Under the pieces are notes generated by a model. That model was given only the letters and a program-made list of their open reading frames with translations, searched no databases and was not told the origin of the DNA. Below, piece by piece: positions 1 to 8,985 of a stretch of DNA of 64,000 nt. The DNA is from JAWKRB01 sp041389885 (GTDB taxonomy: Bacteria; Myxococcota_A; Polyangia; Polyangiales; Ga0077539). How positions within the stretch are numbered: position 1 is the stretch's first letter; each line of letters begins with the position of its first letter. The position numbers were made by a program, and so were the translations under genes. The stretch lies in contig JAWKRB010000018.1 in NCBI GenBank assembly GCA_041389885.1, positions 111,221 to 175,220 on the forward strand, in the 5' to 3' direction.

Positions 1-1241
1 AGCGCCACGCCGCGGCCGGCCCACACGATCAGCCCCGCGACCGCCCGCGCGTCGGTGCGCACGCGAACCGAGGGGCGGCCCGAGCTCACGTCAAGCCCGA
101 GGAGCTCCCGCGGCTGCGAGACGTAGAACACGCCGTCGACCAGGGCGCTCACGTCGCTCGTGGGCGCGACGGCCAGGGGCCTCGGAGCGCGGGCGCGACC
201 GTCGAACAACGCGTTGCCCTGCAAGGCGTTGTCGCGCACCTGCCAGAGCACGCCCTCCTCCGAGGCGGCGCAGGTCTCGACCGAGGTCGGAGGCGCCCCG
301 GCGGTCCACCGCTCGCCGCCGTCGGCGGTCGAGAGGGCCCTGGGCGCCCCCGCGAGGCCCCGCGCGGAGAAGCCTGGGAGCACCACCAGCGGCCCCGCGA
401 TCACCGGCGCGCAGCTCCCCCGCCAGGGCACCGCGCGCTCCCAGCGCGGGCGCGCGACCCCCGGCATGAAGCGCGACACCGCGGTGCGCCCCCGGGCGTC
501 GGTCACCGCGACGAGGTCGACGCCCACGCCCACGCCCTGCAGAAAGATCCCGGCCGAGTGCATGCGCGCGCCGACATCGCCGCTCGGGAGGCGCAGCCCC
601 CGCAGCGCCGTGGCGCCGTCGTGGATCCAGTGGGCGTCGGCGGTGCGCAGCATCGTCCAGCGCGCGTTCAGGATCCCGCTGGACGCGCGGGTGTGAAAGC
701 GCTCGCGCCCCGTCGCCGCGTCGAGGGCGACCACGCCGCCGGGCCTCGCGTCTCGGCACGCCCGCGCGCCCAGCCCCGGCGCGTCGTCTTCGCGGGAGGC
801 GCAGTGCGCCGTCGTGTCGATCAGCACCAGGCCCTCGGCGTACTCGAGGGGCTCGCCGTGCAGCCCGCCGACGGGGGTGTGCCACCGCAGCGACCCGTCG
901 AGGAGGTCGAAGGCGAAGACCTCCCCCTCTTCGAGCCCCGCGGGGAGCGCGCGCGCGGCGGCGACGAAGACGGTGCGACCGTCGGTCGCGGGCTCGCCCG
1001 AGGGCTCCCTCGGGGTGAGGTCGTAGCGCCAGCGCTCGACGCCTCGAGGCCGCGCGCCGCGGGCGAGGTACCGCCACCTCGGCTGCGACGACTCCGCGGG
1101 GCGCGTCGGCGCGAAGCCCACCAGCGGCCCCAGTCTGAGCCGCCGCGAGGCGTCGTCTGCGCCGGCGTCGACGGCGTGCGCCTGGCGCGGCCGCGCGCGG
1201 CAGGACAGGGCGACGAGCCCGATGAGGGCCAGCCGCCTCAC
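1..1241 (-). CDS. PQQ-type beta-propeller lipoprotein, 3' end off the left edge
   Basis: A continuous minus-strand frame begins with GTG at 1241 and is still open at base 1, giving about 413 residues with no stop. The N-terminus (VRRLALIGLVALSC) is a short signal peptide ending in a lipobox cysteine, so the product is probably a lipoprotein. The body has recurring segments of PQQ/WD-like propellers, such as VFAFDLLDGSLRWHTP and GGVVALDAATGRERFHT, in which a quantity is compared blade by blade. Such proteins are usually extracytoplasmic scaffolds or sugar/quinone-binding propellers; no catalytic residues are evident. The start directly abuts the stop of the VKOR-DsbA gene (no spacer), so the two are very likely co-translated. 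The exact role is unknown. Confidence 0.72.
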   Translation of the reverse strand, partial: MRRLALIGLVALSCRARPRQAHAVDAGADDASRRLRLGPLVGFAPTRPAESSQPRWRYLARGARPRGVERWRYDLTPREPSGEPATDGRTVFVAAARALPAGLEEGEVFAFDLLDGSLRWHTPVGGLHGEPLEYAEGLVLIDTTAHCASREDDAPGLGARACRDARPGGVVALDAATGRERFHTRASSGILNARWTMLRTADAHWIHDGATALRGLRLPSGDVGARMHSAGIFLQGVGVGVDLVAVTDARGRTAVSRFMPGVARPRWERAVPWRGSCAPVIAGPLVVLPGFSARGLAGAPRALSTADGGERWTAGAPPTSVETCAASEEGVLWQVRDNALQGNALFDGRARAPRPLAVAPTSDVSALVDGVFYVSQPRELLGLDVSSGRPSVRVRTDARAVAGLIVWAGRGVA

Positions 1242-2330
1242 TCAGGTGCCGCGTCGCGCGCCGGCGCGCAGCGCCCGGTCGATGCTCGCGCGGAGCGTCT
1301 CGACCGACTGGAGGCCCACGAACTGCTCGCGCCCCACCCAGAGCGTCGGCAGCCCCGACACGCCGACCTCGCGCGCCGCGCGCTCGTCTCGCTCGAGGGC
1401 CACCGCGGGCCGGGGCGACGCGAGGCACGCGCGGTACGCCTGCAGGTCGAGGCCGACCTCGCGCGCGACGCGCTCGCAGCCCTCGGGGGTGAGGTCTTCG
1501 GCGCGAAAGAGCGCCTCGGACATCGCGTCGCCCTTGCCCTGCTCCTCGGCGCAGCACGCCGCCTCGGCGGCGCCGCGGGCGTGCGTGTGAAACGAGAGCG
1601 GGACGTTCTTGCGCACCACGCGCACGCGCGCGCCGTAGGTCGCCACCACCGACGCGACGGCCTCCTGCTGGCGGCGGCAGAAGGGGCACTCGAAGTCGAC
1701 GAACTCGACGATGGTCGCGACGCCCTCGCGCTGCTCCTGCAAGATCGCGTCGGGCACGCGGTTGTTCGCGAGGGGGAGGGGCTGGCCCATGGGCGCCATC
1801 GGTCGGGTGAGGCCGAAGGCGAGGGGGGCGAGCGCCGCCGCGGCGGCGACGAGCGCCCAGCGACGCGGCGCGGGCGCCGCGCGAACGCCCTCGCGCGAGA
1901 GGCTCATCGCGCAGAGCCCCGCGACGATCGCGGAGAGGTCGACCACGACGCAGAAGCGGCACCACGCGTGAAGGACGAAGTGCTGGATCACCAGGAACGT
2001 CAGCCCCGCGGCGAGGCCCAGGGCGCCGCCGTGACGCAGGAGGTCTCGCGCGCGGCGCATCGCGGGGGCGAGCGAGATCGCCAGCATCGCGGCGAAGTAC
2101 GCGAGGCCGGGCAGCGGCAGCGGGATCCCCAGGGGGCGCGCGAAGGCGCTGGCGCGCACGACGCTGCACCCGCTGCCGTGGTCGGCGCAGTAGACCGGCG
2201 GGCGGATGTAGTCGACCAGGAGCATCGCCGAGACCGCGAGGCCGGCGACGCACGCGAGCCGCAGCGCGACGAGCGCGGCGGAGGGGCGCACCTGGGGAGC
2301 GGAGGAGCTGGAGTCGTCTGTGACGGTCAT
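1242..2330 (-). CDS. VKOR-DsbA fusion, disulfide-bond-forming membrane protein
   Basis: The 362-residue protein joins a vitamin K epoxide reductase (VKOR) membrane domain (about residues 20-145) to a DsbA-like thioredoxin domain (about 195-355). The VKOR part shows the loop cysteine pair C48/C55 (CADHGSGC) and the membrane active site CRFC at 124-127. The thioredoxin part has CPFC at 215-218 and the cis-proline loop GLPT near 326. Known VKOR homologues reoxidise a DsbA-type partner with quinone, replacing DsbB; here both are in one chain, so electrons could pass from substrate thiols to CPFC, to CRFC, to quinone. ATG start at 2330. It precedes the PQQ-type lipoprotein without a gap. The many cysteine-rich secreted proteins in this window are plausible clients (inference). 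Confidence 0.9.
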   Translation of the reverse strand: MTVTDDSSSSAPQVRPSAALVALRLACVAGLAVSAMLLVDYIRPPVYCADHGSGCSVVRASAFARPLGIPLPLPGLAYFAAMLAISLAPAMRRARDLLRHGGALGLAAGLTFLVIQHFVLHAWCRFCVVVDLSAIVAGLCAMSLSREGVRAAPAPRRWALVAAAAALAPLAFGLTRPMAPMGQPLPLANNRVPDAILQEQREGVATIVEFVDFECPFCRRQQEAVASVVATYGARVRVVRKNVPLSFHTHARGAAEAACCAEEQGKGDAMSEALFRAEDLTPEGCERVAREVGLDLQAYRACLASPRPAVALERDERAAREVGVSGLPTLWVGREQFVGLQSVETLRASIDRALRAGARRGT

Positions 2331-2418
2331 GGTGTTCGCGTGGCGGAGGGGCAGGCGCGCCCGCGAGGGTCGCCGCTCCGCGCGGGGGCGCAGTGTAGCG
2401 CAGCGCCGCGCGCCCGCC

Positions 2419-4011
2419 CTACCAGTCTGACTGCGGACGGATGCAGGCCGAGAGGTTTCCCGCCGCGCCGCAGCGGGCGAAGGAGCACGAGCGCCCGTCG
2501 CCCCCGACGTTGATCACCCCGACGCGCCATAGCGGGTTCTCGCTGGCGCCGTTGTTCCCCGACAGGGTGACGGGCTCGCTCTGAAAGACCAGCGCGCCGC
2601 CGCAGTAGACCCGCACGAGGGTCTGCGTGGGCTCGCTGCCGGAGAAGTAGTGCACGCCCACCGCGAAGCGCGCGCCCGGCGCCGCCTGGAGCACGTTGAT
2701 GTTCTCCGGGCCCGGCAGGTCGCGGATGTGGTCGATGTCGAGCTGGGGGTTGTTCGCGGCGCCGGGGGGCGCCCACTCCTGCGCGCCGCTCGGGCAGAGC
2801 GCGCCCTGGCCCTCGCGGCAGACGCAATTCGCGTAGTAGCAGATCGCGTCGGCGGGCGCGTTGGGCCCCCATCGACCGTTGGCGCGGGTGTCGTCGGCGA
2901 GGTGCAGGTCGATGTCGATGCCGCCGCCCTGGTCGTTGCAGCTCCGGCAGGTTCGCCCGAGGTTCCACACGAGCTCGACGCGGATCGCCTCTTCCGACGC
3001 GCTCCGCGCCTGCACCGTGCAGCTCGCGGAGTTTCCCCGGTCGTTCGAGGCGCTCAGTCGGTAGGTCCAGTCTCCCGCGACGTCGAAGGTGAAGCGCGTG
3101 GAGGGCTGGTTGGTGGGGTCGAGCTGCGCGGTCGAGGTGGTGGGCGCGCGCTCGATGGTCCATCGATAGGTGAGGGGGCGGCCCAGCCGAGAGACCCCGC
3201 GTCCCTCGAGCGAGACGGTGGTGAAGGGGCGGGACACCACGTCGTCGGGGCAGGTGACGACCACGTCGGGGTCGGCGTGGACCCTGGTCGTGCAGCTCGC
3301 GGTGAGCCCGCCCGAGTCTCGCGCCGTGAGCTCGAGGTCGTAGTCGCCCACGGCGTCGGTGCGCAGCGCGACCGCGAGCGAGGTCGCGGGCGTGGGGCTC
3401 GCGCTCGACCCACGCGGCCGCGCGCGCACGGCCCACTGAACCGTCACCCCGCGGCTCAGCCTTGAGCTCGCGACGGCGGTCAGGTTCGCGGTCTCAGAGA
3501 CGAACACCGAGCGGTCGTTCGGGCAGCGGAGGTCGATCGCGGGGTCTGCGACGACCACCGTGACGCACGCGTCTGAGACGCCCTGGTCGTTGGTCGCGGT
3601 GAGGCGCAGGCGGTACTCCCCGGCGGCGGGCAGCGGCAGCGTGGTGGACGCGCGGTTCGCCGGCGAAGGCGCCCCGGGCTGGGGGGCAGACTCGACGCTC
3701 CACTGGTAGGTCAGCGGTCGCCCCTGCGCGCTCCTCGCGGCGCCCTGCAGCGTGACCGCCTGGCTCTGCACCGCGCGCGTCGAGGGCGGGCACACCGCGG
3801 TCACCTGGTCTCGACCGGGCACGTCGGGCAGGGACGGGCGGTCGACGGCGCCGGCGTCGCTCACGAATTCGTCGCCCTTGAGCGCCGAGCGCGCGCCGCA
3901 CGCAGAGAGCGCGACCGTGAACAGCAGCAACAGCGACGCGTAGAGCGCGACGCCCAGGGTGTGCGAAGGCGGCACGATTCGGCTCAACTCCAGGACTCTC
4001 TCTCGGCTCAC
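2419..4011 (-). CDS. Lipoprotein with three PKD/Ig-like domains and a YfaP-like C-terminal domain
   Basis: The GTG at 4011 was chosen because it overlaps the upstream stop as GTGA, has a GGAG eight bases upstream and is followed by a classical lipoprotein signal ending ALSAC. The 530-residue product then has three repeats of about 90 residues, each beginning with a short strand and a Cys (VCPP, RCPND, TCPDD) and containing LTYQW or VQWAV-like and EYRLRLTATND-like strands, typical of PKD/Ig-like folds. The C-terminal ~190 residues (IRVELVWN, DIDLHL) resemble the secreted YfaP/DUF2135-type fold and contain several Cys. It is probably an exported surface-anchored protein; ligand and partners are unknown. 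It sits last in a coupled block after two CoA-transferase genes and a small lipoprotein. Confidence 0.82.
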   Translation of the reverse strand: MSRERVLELSRIVPPSHTLGVALYASLLLLFTVALSACGARSALKGDEFVSDAGAVDRPSLPDVPGRDQVTAVCPPSTRAVQSQAVTLQGAARSAQGRPLTYQWSVESAPQPGAPSPANRASTTLPLPAAGEYRLRLTATNDQGVSDACVTVVVADPAIDLRCPNDRSVFVSETANLTAVASSRLSRGVTVQWAVRARPRGSSASPTPATSLAVALRTDAVGDYDLELTARDSGGLTASCTTRVHADPDVVVTCPDDVVSRPFTTVSLEGRGVSRLGRPLTYRWTIERAPTTSTAQLDPTNQPSTRFTFDVAGDWTYRLSASNDRGNSASCTVQARSASEEAIRVELVWNLGRTCRSCNDQGGGIDIDLHLADDTRANGRWGPNAPADAICYYANCVCREGQGALCPSGAQEWAPPGAANNPQLDIDHIRDLPGPENINVLQAAPGARFAVGVHYFSGSEPTQTLVRVYCGGALVFQSEPVTLSGNNGASENPLWRVGVINVGGDGRSCSFARCGAAGNLSACIRPQSDW

Positions 4012-4535
4012 GGCGGCTCCCTCGGGGTTTGGGCGGGCGACGCTGCACGATCGAGGCCATCGACGAGGAGCAGCACCAGCGCCGCGGTGGGCGCGGCTTC
4101 GGCGGGGCACTCGAGGGTCCAAGGCGAGGTCGCCTCTTCGCCCTCCGGGTTGCGCAGCACGAGGCGGCCGTCGTCGCGGCGGGTCACCTGCACGCCGTCG
4201 CTCCGCTGCACGCCGGCGGCGGTGAGCCTCACCCGCTGCGACGCGCCGGGCACGGCCAGCTCGCCGCCCTCGCCGAGGGTGGCGAGCGCGGGGCCCTCGG
4301 GGGCCACGATCGAGCGGGCCGAGACGCGGAGGAGCGCGACGCCCTCGCGGGTGACGCGCCCGTCGGCGGCGAAGACCACCGGCGAGGCCGCGCCGTCGCG
4401 CGTCGCCCGGCCCACGGGCACGACGAAGCGGGCCACCGCGGGGGCGAGCCTCGGCGGGAGGGTGTAGGTCGTGGGGCGCGAGGCGGGGCAGCCGCTGAGG
4501 GTGAGCAGCAGCGCGGCGGCGAGGCGAGGGCTCAC
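4008..4535 (-). CDS. Small predicted lipoprotein, function unknown
   Basis: The 175-residue product starts with GTG at 4535, which overlaps the scoB stop as GTGA. The N-terminus MSPRLAAALLLTLSGC is a short signal peptide with a lipobox Cys. The rest is a beta-rich domain without a recognised motif (segments such as VVFAADGRVTREGVALLRV). I do not recognise a family. Its stop overlaps the start of the PKD lipoprotein by four bases, so the two lipoproteins are probably made together. Why they follow CoA-transferase subunits is not obvious from the sequence. Confidence 0.7.
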   Translation of the reverse strand: MSPRLAAALLLTLSGCPASRPTTYTLPPRLAPAVARFVVPVGRATRDGAASPVVFAADGRVTREGVALLRVSARSIVAPEGPALATLGEGGELAVPGASQRVRLTAAGVQRSDGVQVTRRDDGRLVLRNPEGEEATSPWTLECPAEAAPTAALVLLLVDGLDRAASPAQTPREPP

Positions 4536-5188
4536 CCGAGCTCGATCTCGCAGAGGTCCGACGCGACGCGCAGGGGCGCCGCGGTCTTCTCCTGCACCTC
4601 GCGCGCGCTCACGCCCCTGGCGACCTCGCGGAGCACGAGTCCCTCGGGGGTCACGTCGATCACGGCCAGGTCGGTGATCACCCGGTGCACCACGCCGCGG
4701 CCGGTGAGCGGGAGGTCGCAGGCGCGCACGATCTTGGCGGAGCCGTCGCGGGCGTTGTGCTCCATCATCACCACGACGCGGCGGGCGCCGTGCACGAGGT
4801 CCATGGCGCCGCCCATGCCCTTGACCATCTTGCCGGGGATCATCCAGTTCGCGAGGTCGCCCTTCTCGCTCACCTGCATCGCGCCGAGGATCGCGAGGTC
4901 GATGTGCCCCCCGCGGATCATCGAGAAGCTCTGCGCGCTGTCGAAGTAGCTCGCGCCGGGCCGCACGGTGATGGTCTCCTTGCCGGCGTTGATCAGGTCG
5001 GCGTCCTCGGCGCCGGCGACCGGGTACGGGCCCACGCCCAGCACGCCGTTCTCGCTCTGCAGCACGACCTCGACGCCGGGGGCGACGAAGTTCGGGACGA
5101 GGGTGGGCATCCCGATCCCCAGGTTCACGTAGAAGCCGTCGCGGAGCTCCCTCGCGGCGCGGCGTGCGATCTCGTCTCGGGTCAGCAT
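4532..5188 (-). CDS. scoB: 3-oxoacid CoA-transferase subunit B
   Basis: The 218-residue protein is the B subunit of a family I CoA transferase (succinyl-CoA:3-ketoacid or acetate:acetoacetate type). The ATG at 5188 (MLTRDEIARRAA) is chosen over an upstream in-frame start because it matches the usual N-terminus. The catalytic glutamate lies in SENGVLGVG, preceded by the glycine-rich NLGIGMPTLVPNF; the motif GGHIDLAILGAMQV is also typical. With subunit A it would move CoA between succinyl- or acetyl-CoA and acetoacetate or a related 3-oxoacid, using a glutamyl-CoA thioester intermediate. It lies 13 bases downstream of the A-subunit gene. The exact acid substrate cannot be read from sequence. 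Confidence 0.95.
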   Translation of the reverse strand: MLTRDEIARRAARELRDGFYVNLGIGMPTLVPNFVAPGVEVVLQSENGVLGVGPYPVAGAEDADLINAGKETITVRPGASYFDSAQSFSMIRGGHIDLAILGAMQVSEKGDLANWMIPGKMVKGMGGAMDLVHGARRVVVMMEHNARDGSAKIVRACDLPLTGRGVVHRVITDLAVIDVTPEGLVLREVARGVSAREVQEKTAAPLRVASDLCEIELG

Positions 5189-5201
5189 GTCGGTCTCCCC
5201 A

Positions 5202-5948
5202 TCACTTCTGCACGGTGCGGCGCTCGATGCGCTTGACGTAGCCATGGCCCTGAATCACCCGCTGCACGAACACCCCGGGGAGGTGCACGTGGTCGGGGTC
5301 GATCTCGCCGGGCTCCACGATCTCTTCGACCTCGGCGATGGTGATCTTCCCCGCCATGCCGCAGAGGGGGTTGAAGTTTCGCGAGCTCGCGCGAAAGAGC
5401 AGGTTGCCGTGGCGGTCGCCCCGCCAGGCCTTGATGATCGCGAAGTCGCCCGTGATCGCGCGCTCCATGACGTACTCGCGCCCGTCGAACTCGCGCACCT
5501 CGCGGGCCTCGCTGGCCTTCTTCACGGTCCCGTCGGGGTTGTAGACCATGGGCAGCCCGCCGTCGGCGATCTGCGTGCCCACCCCGGCGGGGGTGAAGAA
5601 CGCGGGGATGCCCGAGCCGCCCGCGCGGAGCCGCTCGGCCAGGGTGCCCTGGGGCACGAGCTCGACCTCGAGCTCGCCGGTGAGAAACTGCCGCTCGAAC
5701 TCCTTGTTCTCGCCGACGTAGCTCGAGGTCATCTTGCGAATCTGCCGGTTGCCGAGCAGGAGCCCGAGGCCCCAGTCGTCGACGCCGCAGTTGTTGCTCA
5801 CGACCCACAGGTCGCGGGTGCCCTTGCGGCGCAGCGCCGCGATGCAGTTCTCGGGAATTCCGCAGAGACCGAATCCTCCGGCGAGGACCTTCGCGCCGTC
5901 GGGGATGTCGGCGCAGGCGGTGTCGGCGTCGGGAAAGACCTTGTCCAT
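5202..5948 (-). CDS. scoA: 3-oxoacid CoA-transferase subunit A
   Basis: The 248-residue protein carries the A-subunit signature GGFGLCGIPE near residue 24, followed by SNNCGVDDWGLGLLL, the loop that binds CoA, and TPAGVGTQIADGGLPM. Length and end (VKRIERRTVQ) match family I CoA-transferase A subunits. It is the first gene of a minus-strand block that continues with the B subunit and two lipoproteins. The 118-base gap to the divergent metallophosphoesterase gene must hold its promoter, though I cannot assign a consensus. Function is ketone-body or acetoacetate activation, supplying acetoacetyl-CoA or using it. Confidence 0.95.
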   Translation of the reverse strand: MDKVFPDADTACADIPDGAKVLAGGFGLCGIPENCIAALRRKGTRDLWVVSNNCGVDDWGLGLLLGNRQIRKMTSSYVGENKEFERQFLTGELEVELVPQGTLAERLRAGGSGIPAFFTPAGVGTQIADGGLPMVYNPDGTVKKASEAREVREFDGREYVMERAITGDFAIIKAWRGDRHGNLLFRASSRNFNPLCGMAGKITIAEVEEIVEPGEIDPDHVHLPGVFVQRVIQGHGYVKRIERRTVQK

Positions 5949-6066
5949 GGAGTCGCTCGTTCCTCCCTGCGACGGCGGGCGTCGCGGTCGCGCGAGATTC
6001 CATCCACGGTACCGCGGCCACTGTCAACGCACAGCGCGCCGCGGGGAGTGCTACGACTTCGAGGCG

Positions 6067-6993
6067 ATGCGCATCGCCCACCTGTCTGATCCGCACCTCC
6101 TCGACCTCGGCGGGGTGCCTCCCTGGCGGCTGATCTTCAACAAGCGGCTGACGGGCTACGCGAACCTTCGCTTGAAGCGCGGGCACGCGCACCGGCCCGC
6201 CTTCGTCGACGCCATCCTCGACGAGGTGCGGGGCGTGCACCCCGACCACGTCGCGATCACCGGCGACCTCACCAACCTCGCCCTCGAGCCCGAATTCGAG
6301 CGCGCCCTCCGCGCCGTGCGGGCCCTGGGGCGCTCGCCGCACGACGTGTCCGTGGTCCCCGGCAACCACGACGTGTACACCGCGGGCGCCCAGCGGGCCT
6401 CGCGCTTCATGAAGTACTTCGGGGAGTACGCCAGCTCGGACCCGGGCCTCGACCGCTCGGTGCAGCACCCCTCGGGGCGCTTTCCCTTTCTGCGCGTGCG
6501 CGGGGTCGCGCTCATCGTGGGGCTCTCCTCGGCGGTCTCTCGGCTGCCCCTGGTGGCCTCGGGCTGGGTGGGAGAGGCGCAGCTCGACGCGCTCGCGTCG
6601 GCGCTGCGTGACCCCGCGCTGCGCGACCTGACGCCCGTGGTGCTCGCGCATCACCCGGCGATCAACCCCGAGTCGGCGCTGCGGCGGGCGATGCGCGGGC
6701 TGGTCGACGCCGACGCGCTGCGCGACGCGCTGCTGGGGCGCCCCGACGCGCTCTCGCTGCACGGGCACCTGCACCGTAGCGGGCGGCGCACGGTCGAGCG
6801 GGAGGGCGCGTCGCTGCACGTGCTCGGCGCCACCAGCGCGTCGCTCGAGCACGAGGACGGCGACCGCGCCGCGGCCTACAACGTCTACGACCTCGACGAG
6901 CGCGGGCGTCTGCGCTCGGCCTCGGCGCGGGTGTGGGACCCGTCCCGAAAGGACTTCTACGACGCCCCCCTCGGCGCGTTGCAGGACCGCTGA
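6067..6993 (+). CDS. Calcineurin-like metallophosphoesterase
   Basis: The ATG at 6067 is chosen because the family starts immediately with the first metal-binding motif, here MRIAHLSDPHLLD (D-x-H). The 308-residue product then has the further metal motifs GDLTN, GNHDV, LAHHPAIN and GHLH in the expected order. This is the two-metal phosphoesterase fold of the Icc/CpdA-like group, which hydrolyses phosphomono- or diesters. Substrate is not predictable; cAMP phosphodiesterase is one possibility. It is divergent from the CoA-transferase genes and 40 bases upstream of the Ser/Thr kinase gene in the same direction. Confidence 0.88.
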   Translation: MRIAHLSDPHLLDLGGVPPWRLIFNKRLTGYANLRLKRGHAHRPAFVDAILDEVRGVHPDHVAITGDLTNLALEPEFERALRAVRALGRSPHDVSVVPGNHDVYTAGAQRASRFMKYFGEYASSDPGLDRSVQHPSGRFPFLRVRGVALIVGLSSAVSRLPLVASGWVGEAQLDALASALRDPALRDLTPVVLAHHPAINPESALRRAMRGLVDADALRDALLGRPDALSLHGHLHRSGRRTVEREGASLHVLGATSASLEHEDGDRAAAYNVYDLDERGRLRSASARVWDPSRKDFYDAPLGALQDR

Positions 6994-7033
6994 CGCTTGA
7001 CGCACGCGGGGCGATGACGTGGAGTGAGGCGAA

Positions 7034-8935
7034 GTGTCGACGCTGAGCGCGCCGTCGCAGGAGCTTGAAGGCCCCATTCAGTTCGGTCGCTACACCGTGC
7101 TCGCGAGGCTCGGAAGCGGCGGAATGGCTGAGGTCCTCCTCGCCATGTTCCGAGGCGACCACGGCTTTCAGAAGCTGGTGGTGTTGAAGCGCATGCACGC
7201 CCAGCTCGCGTCAGACGAGCACTTCGTGCGGATGTTCCTCGACGAGGCCCGGCTGGCGGCGCGGCTGAACCACCCGAACGTCGTGGGGACCAGCGAGGTG
7301 GGCGAGGTCGAGGGCGTGTACTTCCTCGCGATGGAGTACCTCGAAGGGCTCTCCTTCGACCGCGTGGCGCGGCATTTCTTCTCGGATCACCAGTCGATCC
7401 CGCTGGGCTTCCTGCTCCGGGTGATGTGCGACATCCTCGAGGGGCTCCACCACGCCCACGAGCTCCGCGACTACGACGGCACCCCCCTGCTGGTGGTGCA
7501 CCGCGACGTGACCCCGTCGAACATCTTCGTGACCGTCGACGGCGTCGCGAAGGTGCTCGACTTCGGCATCGCCAAGGCCGCGATGCAAGACGAGGCCACG
7601 CGCACCGGCACCCTCAAGGGCAAGCTGTCGTACATGGCCCCGGAGCAGTTCTACCCCGAGCCCATCGACCGCCGCGCCGACCTCTGGGCGCTGGGGGTGG
7701 TGCTCTGGGAGATGTGCACCGGGCGCAGGCTCTTCAAGGGCGCCAACGACGCGGCCACCTACCGCAACATCGTCTCGGCCGAGGTCCCGCCGCTGTCGCG
7801 GTACCGGGAGGACGCGCCCGCCTCCCTCGACGCCGTGATCGCCGGCGCGCTCGAGCGAGACCGCGAGCGGCGCTACCCCGACGCCGACGCCATGCGCCGG
7901 GCGCTCCACGCCGTGCTGCGCGACGAGTTCGACGCGCCGTCCCGGGCCGACGTCGCCGCGGTCATGAAGGAGAACTTCGGCGCCATCGTCGAAGAGAACC
8001 GCGTGGCCGTGCGGCGCTTCGTCGTGGGCGAAGACCTCGCGGCGCACGCGCCCATGCACCTCTCGACGCAGGGCACCTTTCGACCCGGCGCGGCGATGAC
8101 CCTGGCGCCGTCGCTCTCGATCCACGACGTCGGCGCGTTCACCGCCGAGCCCAGCGCCTCGGCCGAGATCAAGACCCTCCGCGACGCGCCCATCGCCATC
8201 GGCGGCGGCGACGCCGTGCAGGACTGGGACGCCGCCACCGACTCCGACCTCGTCGACGACAACGACACCGTGCAGACCTCGCGCGACGAGCTCGTGGCGA
8301 TGGGCTTCGCGATGCAGGTCCCCGTCGCCCTCGCGCCCGCGCCGCGGGTCTCGATGCCCTCCTTCGTCGAGGGCGCCGCGCCGATGCCCCCGCCCCAGCC
8401 GACGCCGTACGAGCCCGCGCCGCCGGCCCCCGCCTTCGAGGCGCCGCGCGTCGAGCCGCAGTATCTGCCTGCGCCGCAAGGGCCTGGCTTCGACTCGCTG
8501 CCGCCGCAGATCGTCGAGGCGCAGCGGGCCGAGCGCGCCCGCGTCGCCCGGCGCAGGCGGGCCGAGAACGCCGTGGGGTGGCTCATCCTCGCGGCCCTGA
8601 TCGGCGGCATCGGGGCCCTGGCGTACAGCCAGCGCGAGTGGATCGAGCGGGCCGTGAGGGAGGCCCAGGGCGAGCGCGACCCCTCCCGCTCCGGGGTGTT
8701 CATCCTGCGGCTGGTGAGCGACCCCAGCGGCGCGACGGTCTTCGAGAACGGCGTCGAGATCGGCCGAACCCCCCTGGAGCTCCCGGTGATTCGCATGGAC
8801 CTCGCGGCGCGCCCGCGCTCGCTGGTGCTGCGGATGCCCGGTCGCATGGAGACCCGAACGGTGGTTCCCAACAGCCTCTCGCCCCGCACCGAGCTGGTGG
8901 TGGCGCTCCCGCTGGCCGCGCGACCCCGGCGCTGA
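7034..8935 (+). CDS. Membrane Ser/Thr protein kinase with C-terminal PEGA domain
   Basis: The 633-residue protein begins at GTG 7034. The kinase domain (about 20-290) has the glycine loop GSGGMAEV, ATP lysine K52 in VVLKRM, HRDVTPSN (156-163), DFG (176-178) and APE (202-204), so it looks active. A Pro/Ala-rich linker leads to one membrane segment (about 514-532) and an outer PEGA domain (about 554-610; DPSGATVFENGVEIGRTPLE). This is a Hanks-type kinase architecture common in myxobacteria, with the PEGA domain probably sensing or binding cell-surface material. It is followed 50 bases later by ridA. Confidence 0.93.
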   Translation: MSTLSAPSQELEGPIQFGRYTVLARLGSGGMAEVLLAMFRGDHGFQKLVVLKRMHAQLASDEHFVRMFLDEARLAARLNHPNVVGTSEVGEVEGVYFLAMEYLEGLSFDRVARHFFSDHQSIPLGFLLRVMCDILEGLHHAHELRDYDGTPLLVVHRDVTPSNIFVTVDGVAKVLDFGIAKAAMQDEATRTGTLKGKLSYMAPEQFYPEPIDRRADLWALGVVLWEMCTGRRLFKGANDAATYRNIVSAEVPPLSRYREDAPASLDAVIAGALERDRERRYPDADAMRRALHAVLRDEFDAPSRADVAAVMKENFGAIVEENRVAVRRFVVGEDLAAHAPMHLSTQGTFRPGAAMTLAPSLSIHDVGAFTAEPSASAEIKTLRDAPIAIGGGDAVQDWDAATDSDLVDDNDTVQTSRDELVAMGFAMQVPVALAPAPRVSMPSFVEGAAPMPPPQPTPYEPAPPAPAFEAPRVEPQYLPAPQGPGFDSLPPQIVEAQRAERARVARRRRAENAVGWLILAALIGGIGALAYSQREWIERAVREAQGERDPSRSGVFILRLVSDPSGATVFENGVEIGRTPLELPVIRMDLAARPRSLVLRMPGRMETRTVVPNSLSPRTELVVALPLAARPRR

Positions 8936-8985
8936 CCGCGGCGTCTCTTGCGCGAGCGGCGGCGCGTGTGCGAGACCCCGGCGCC

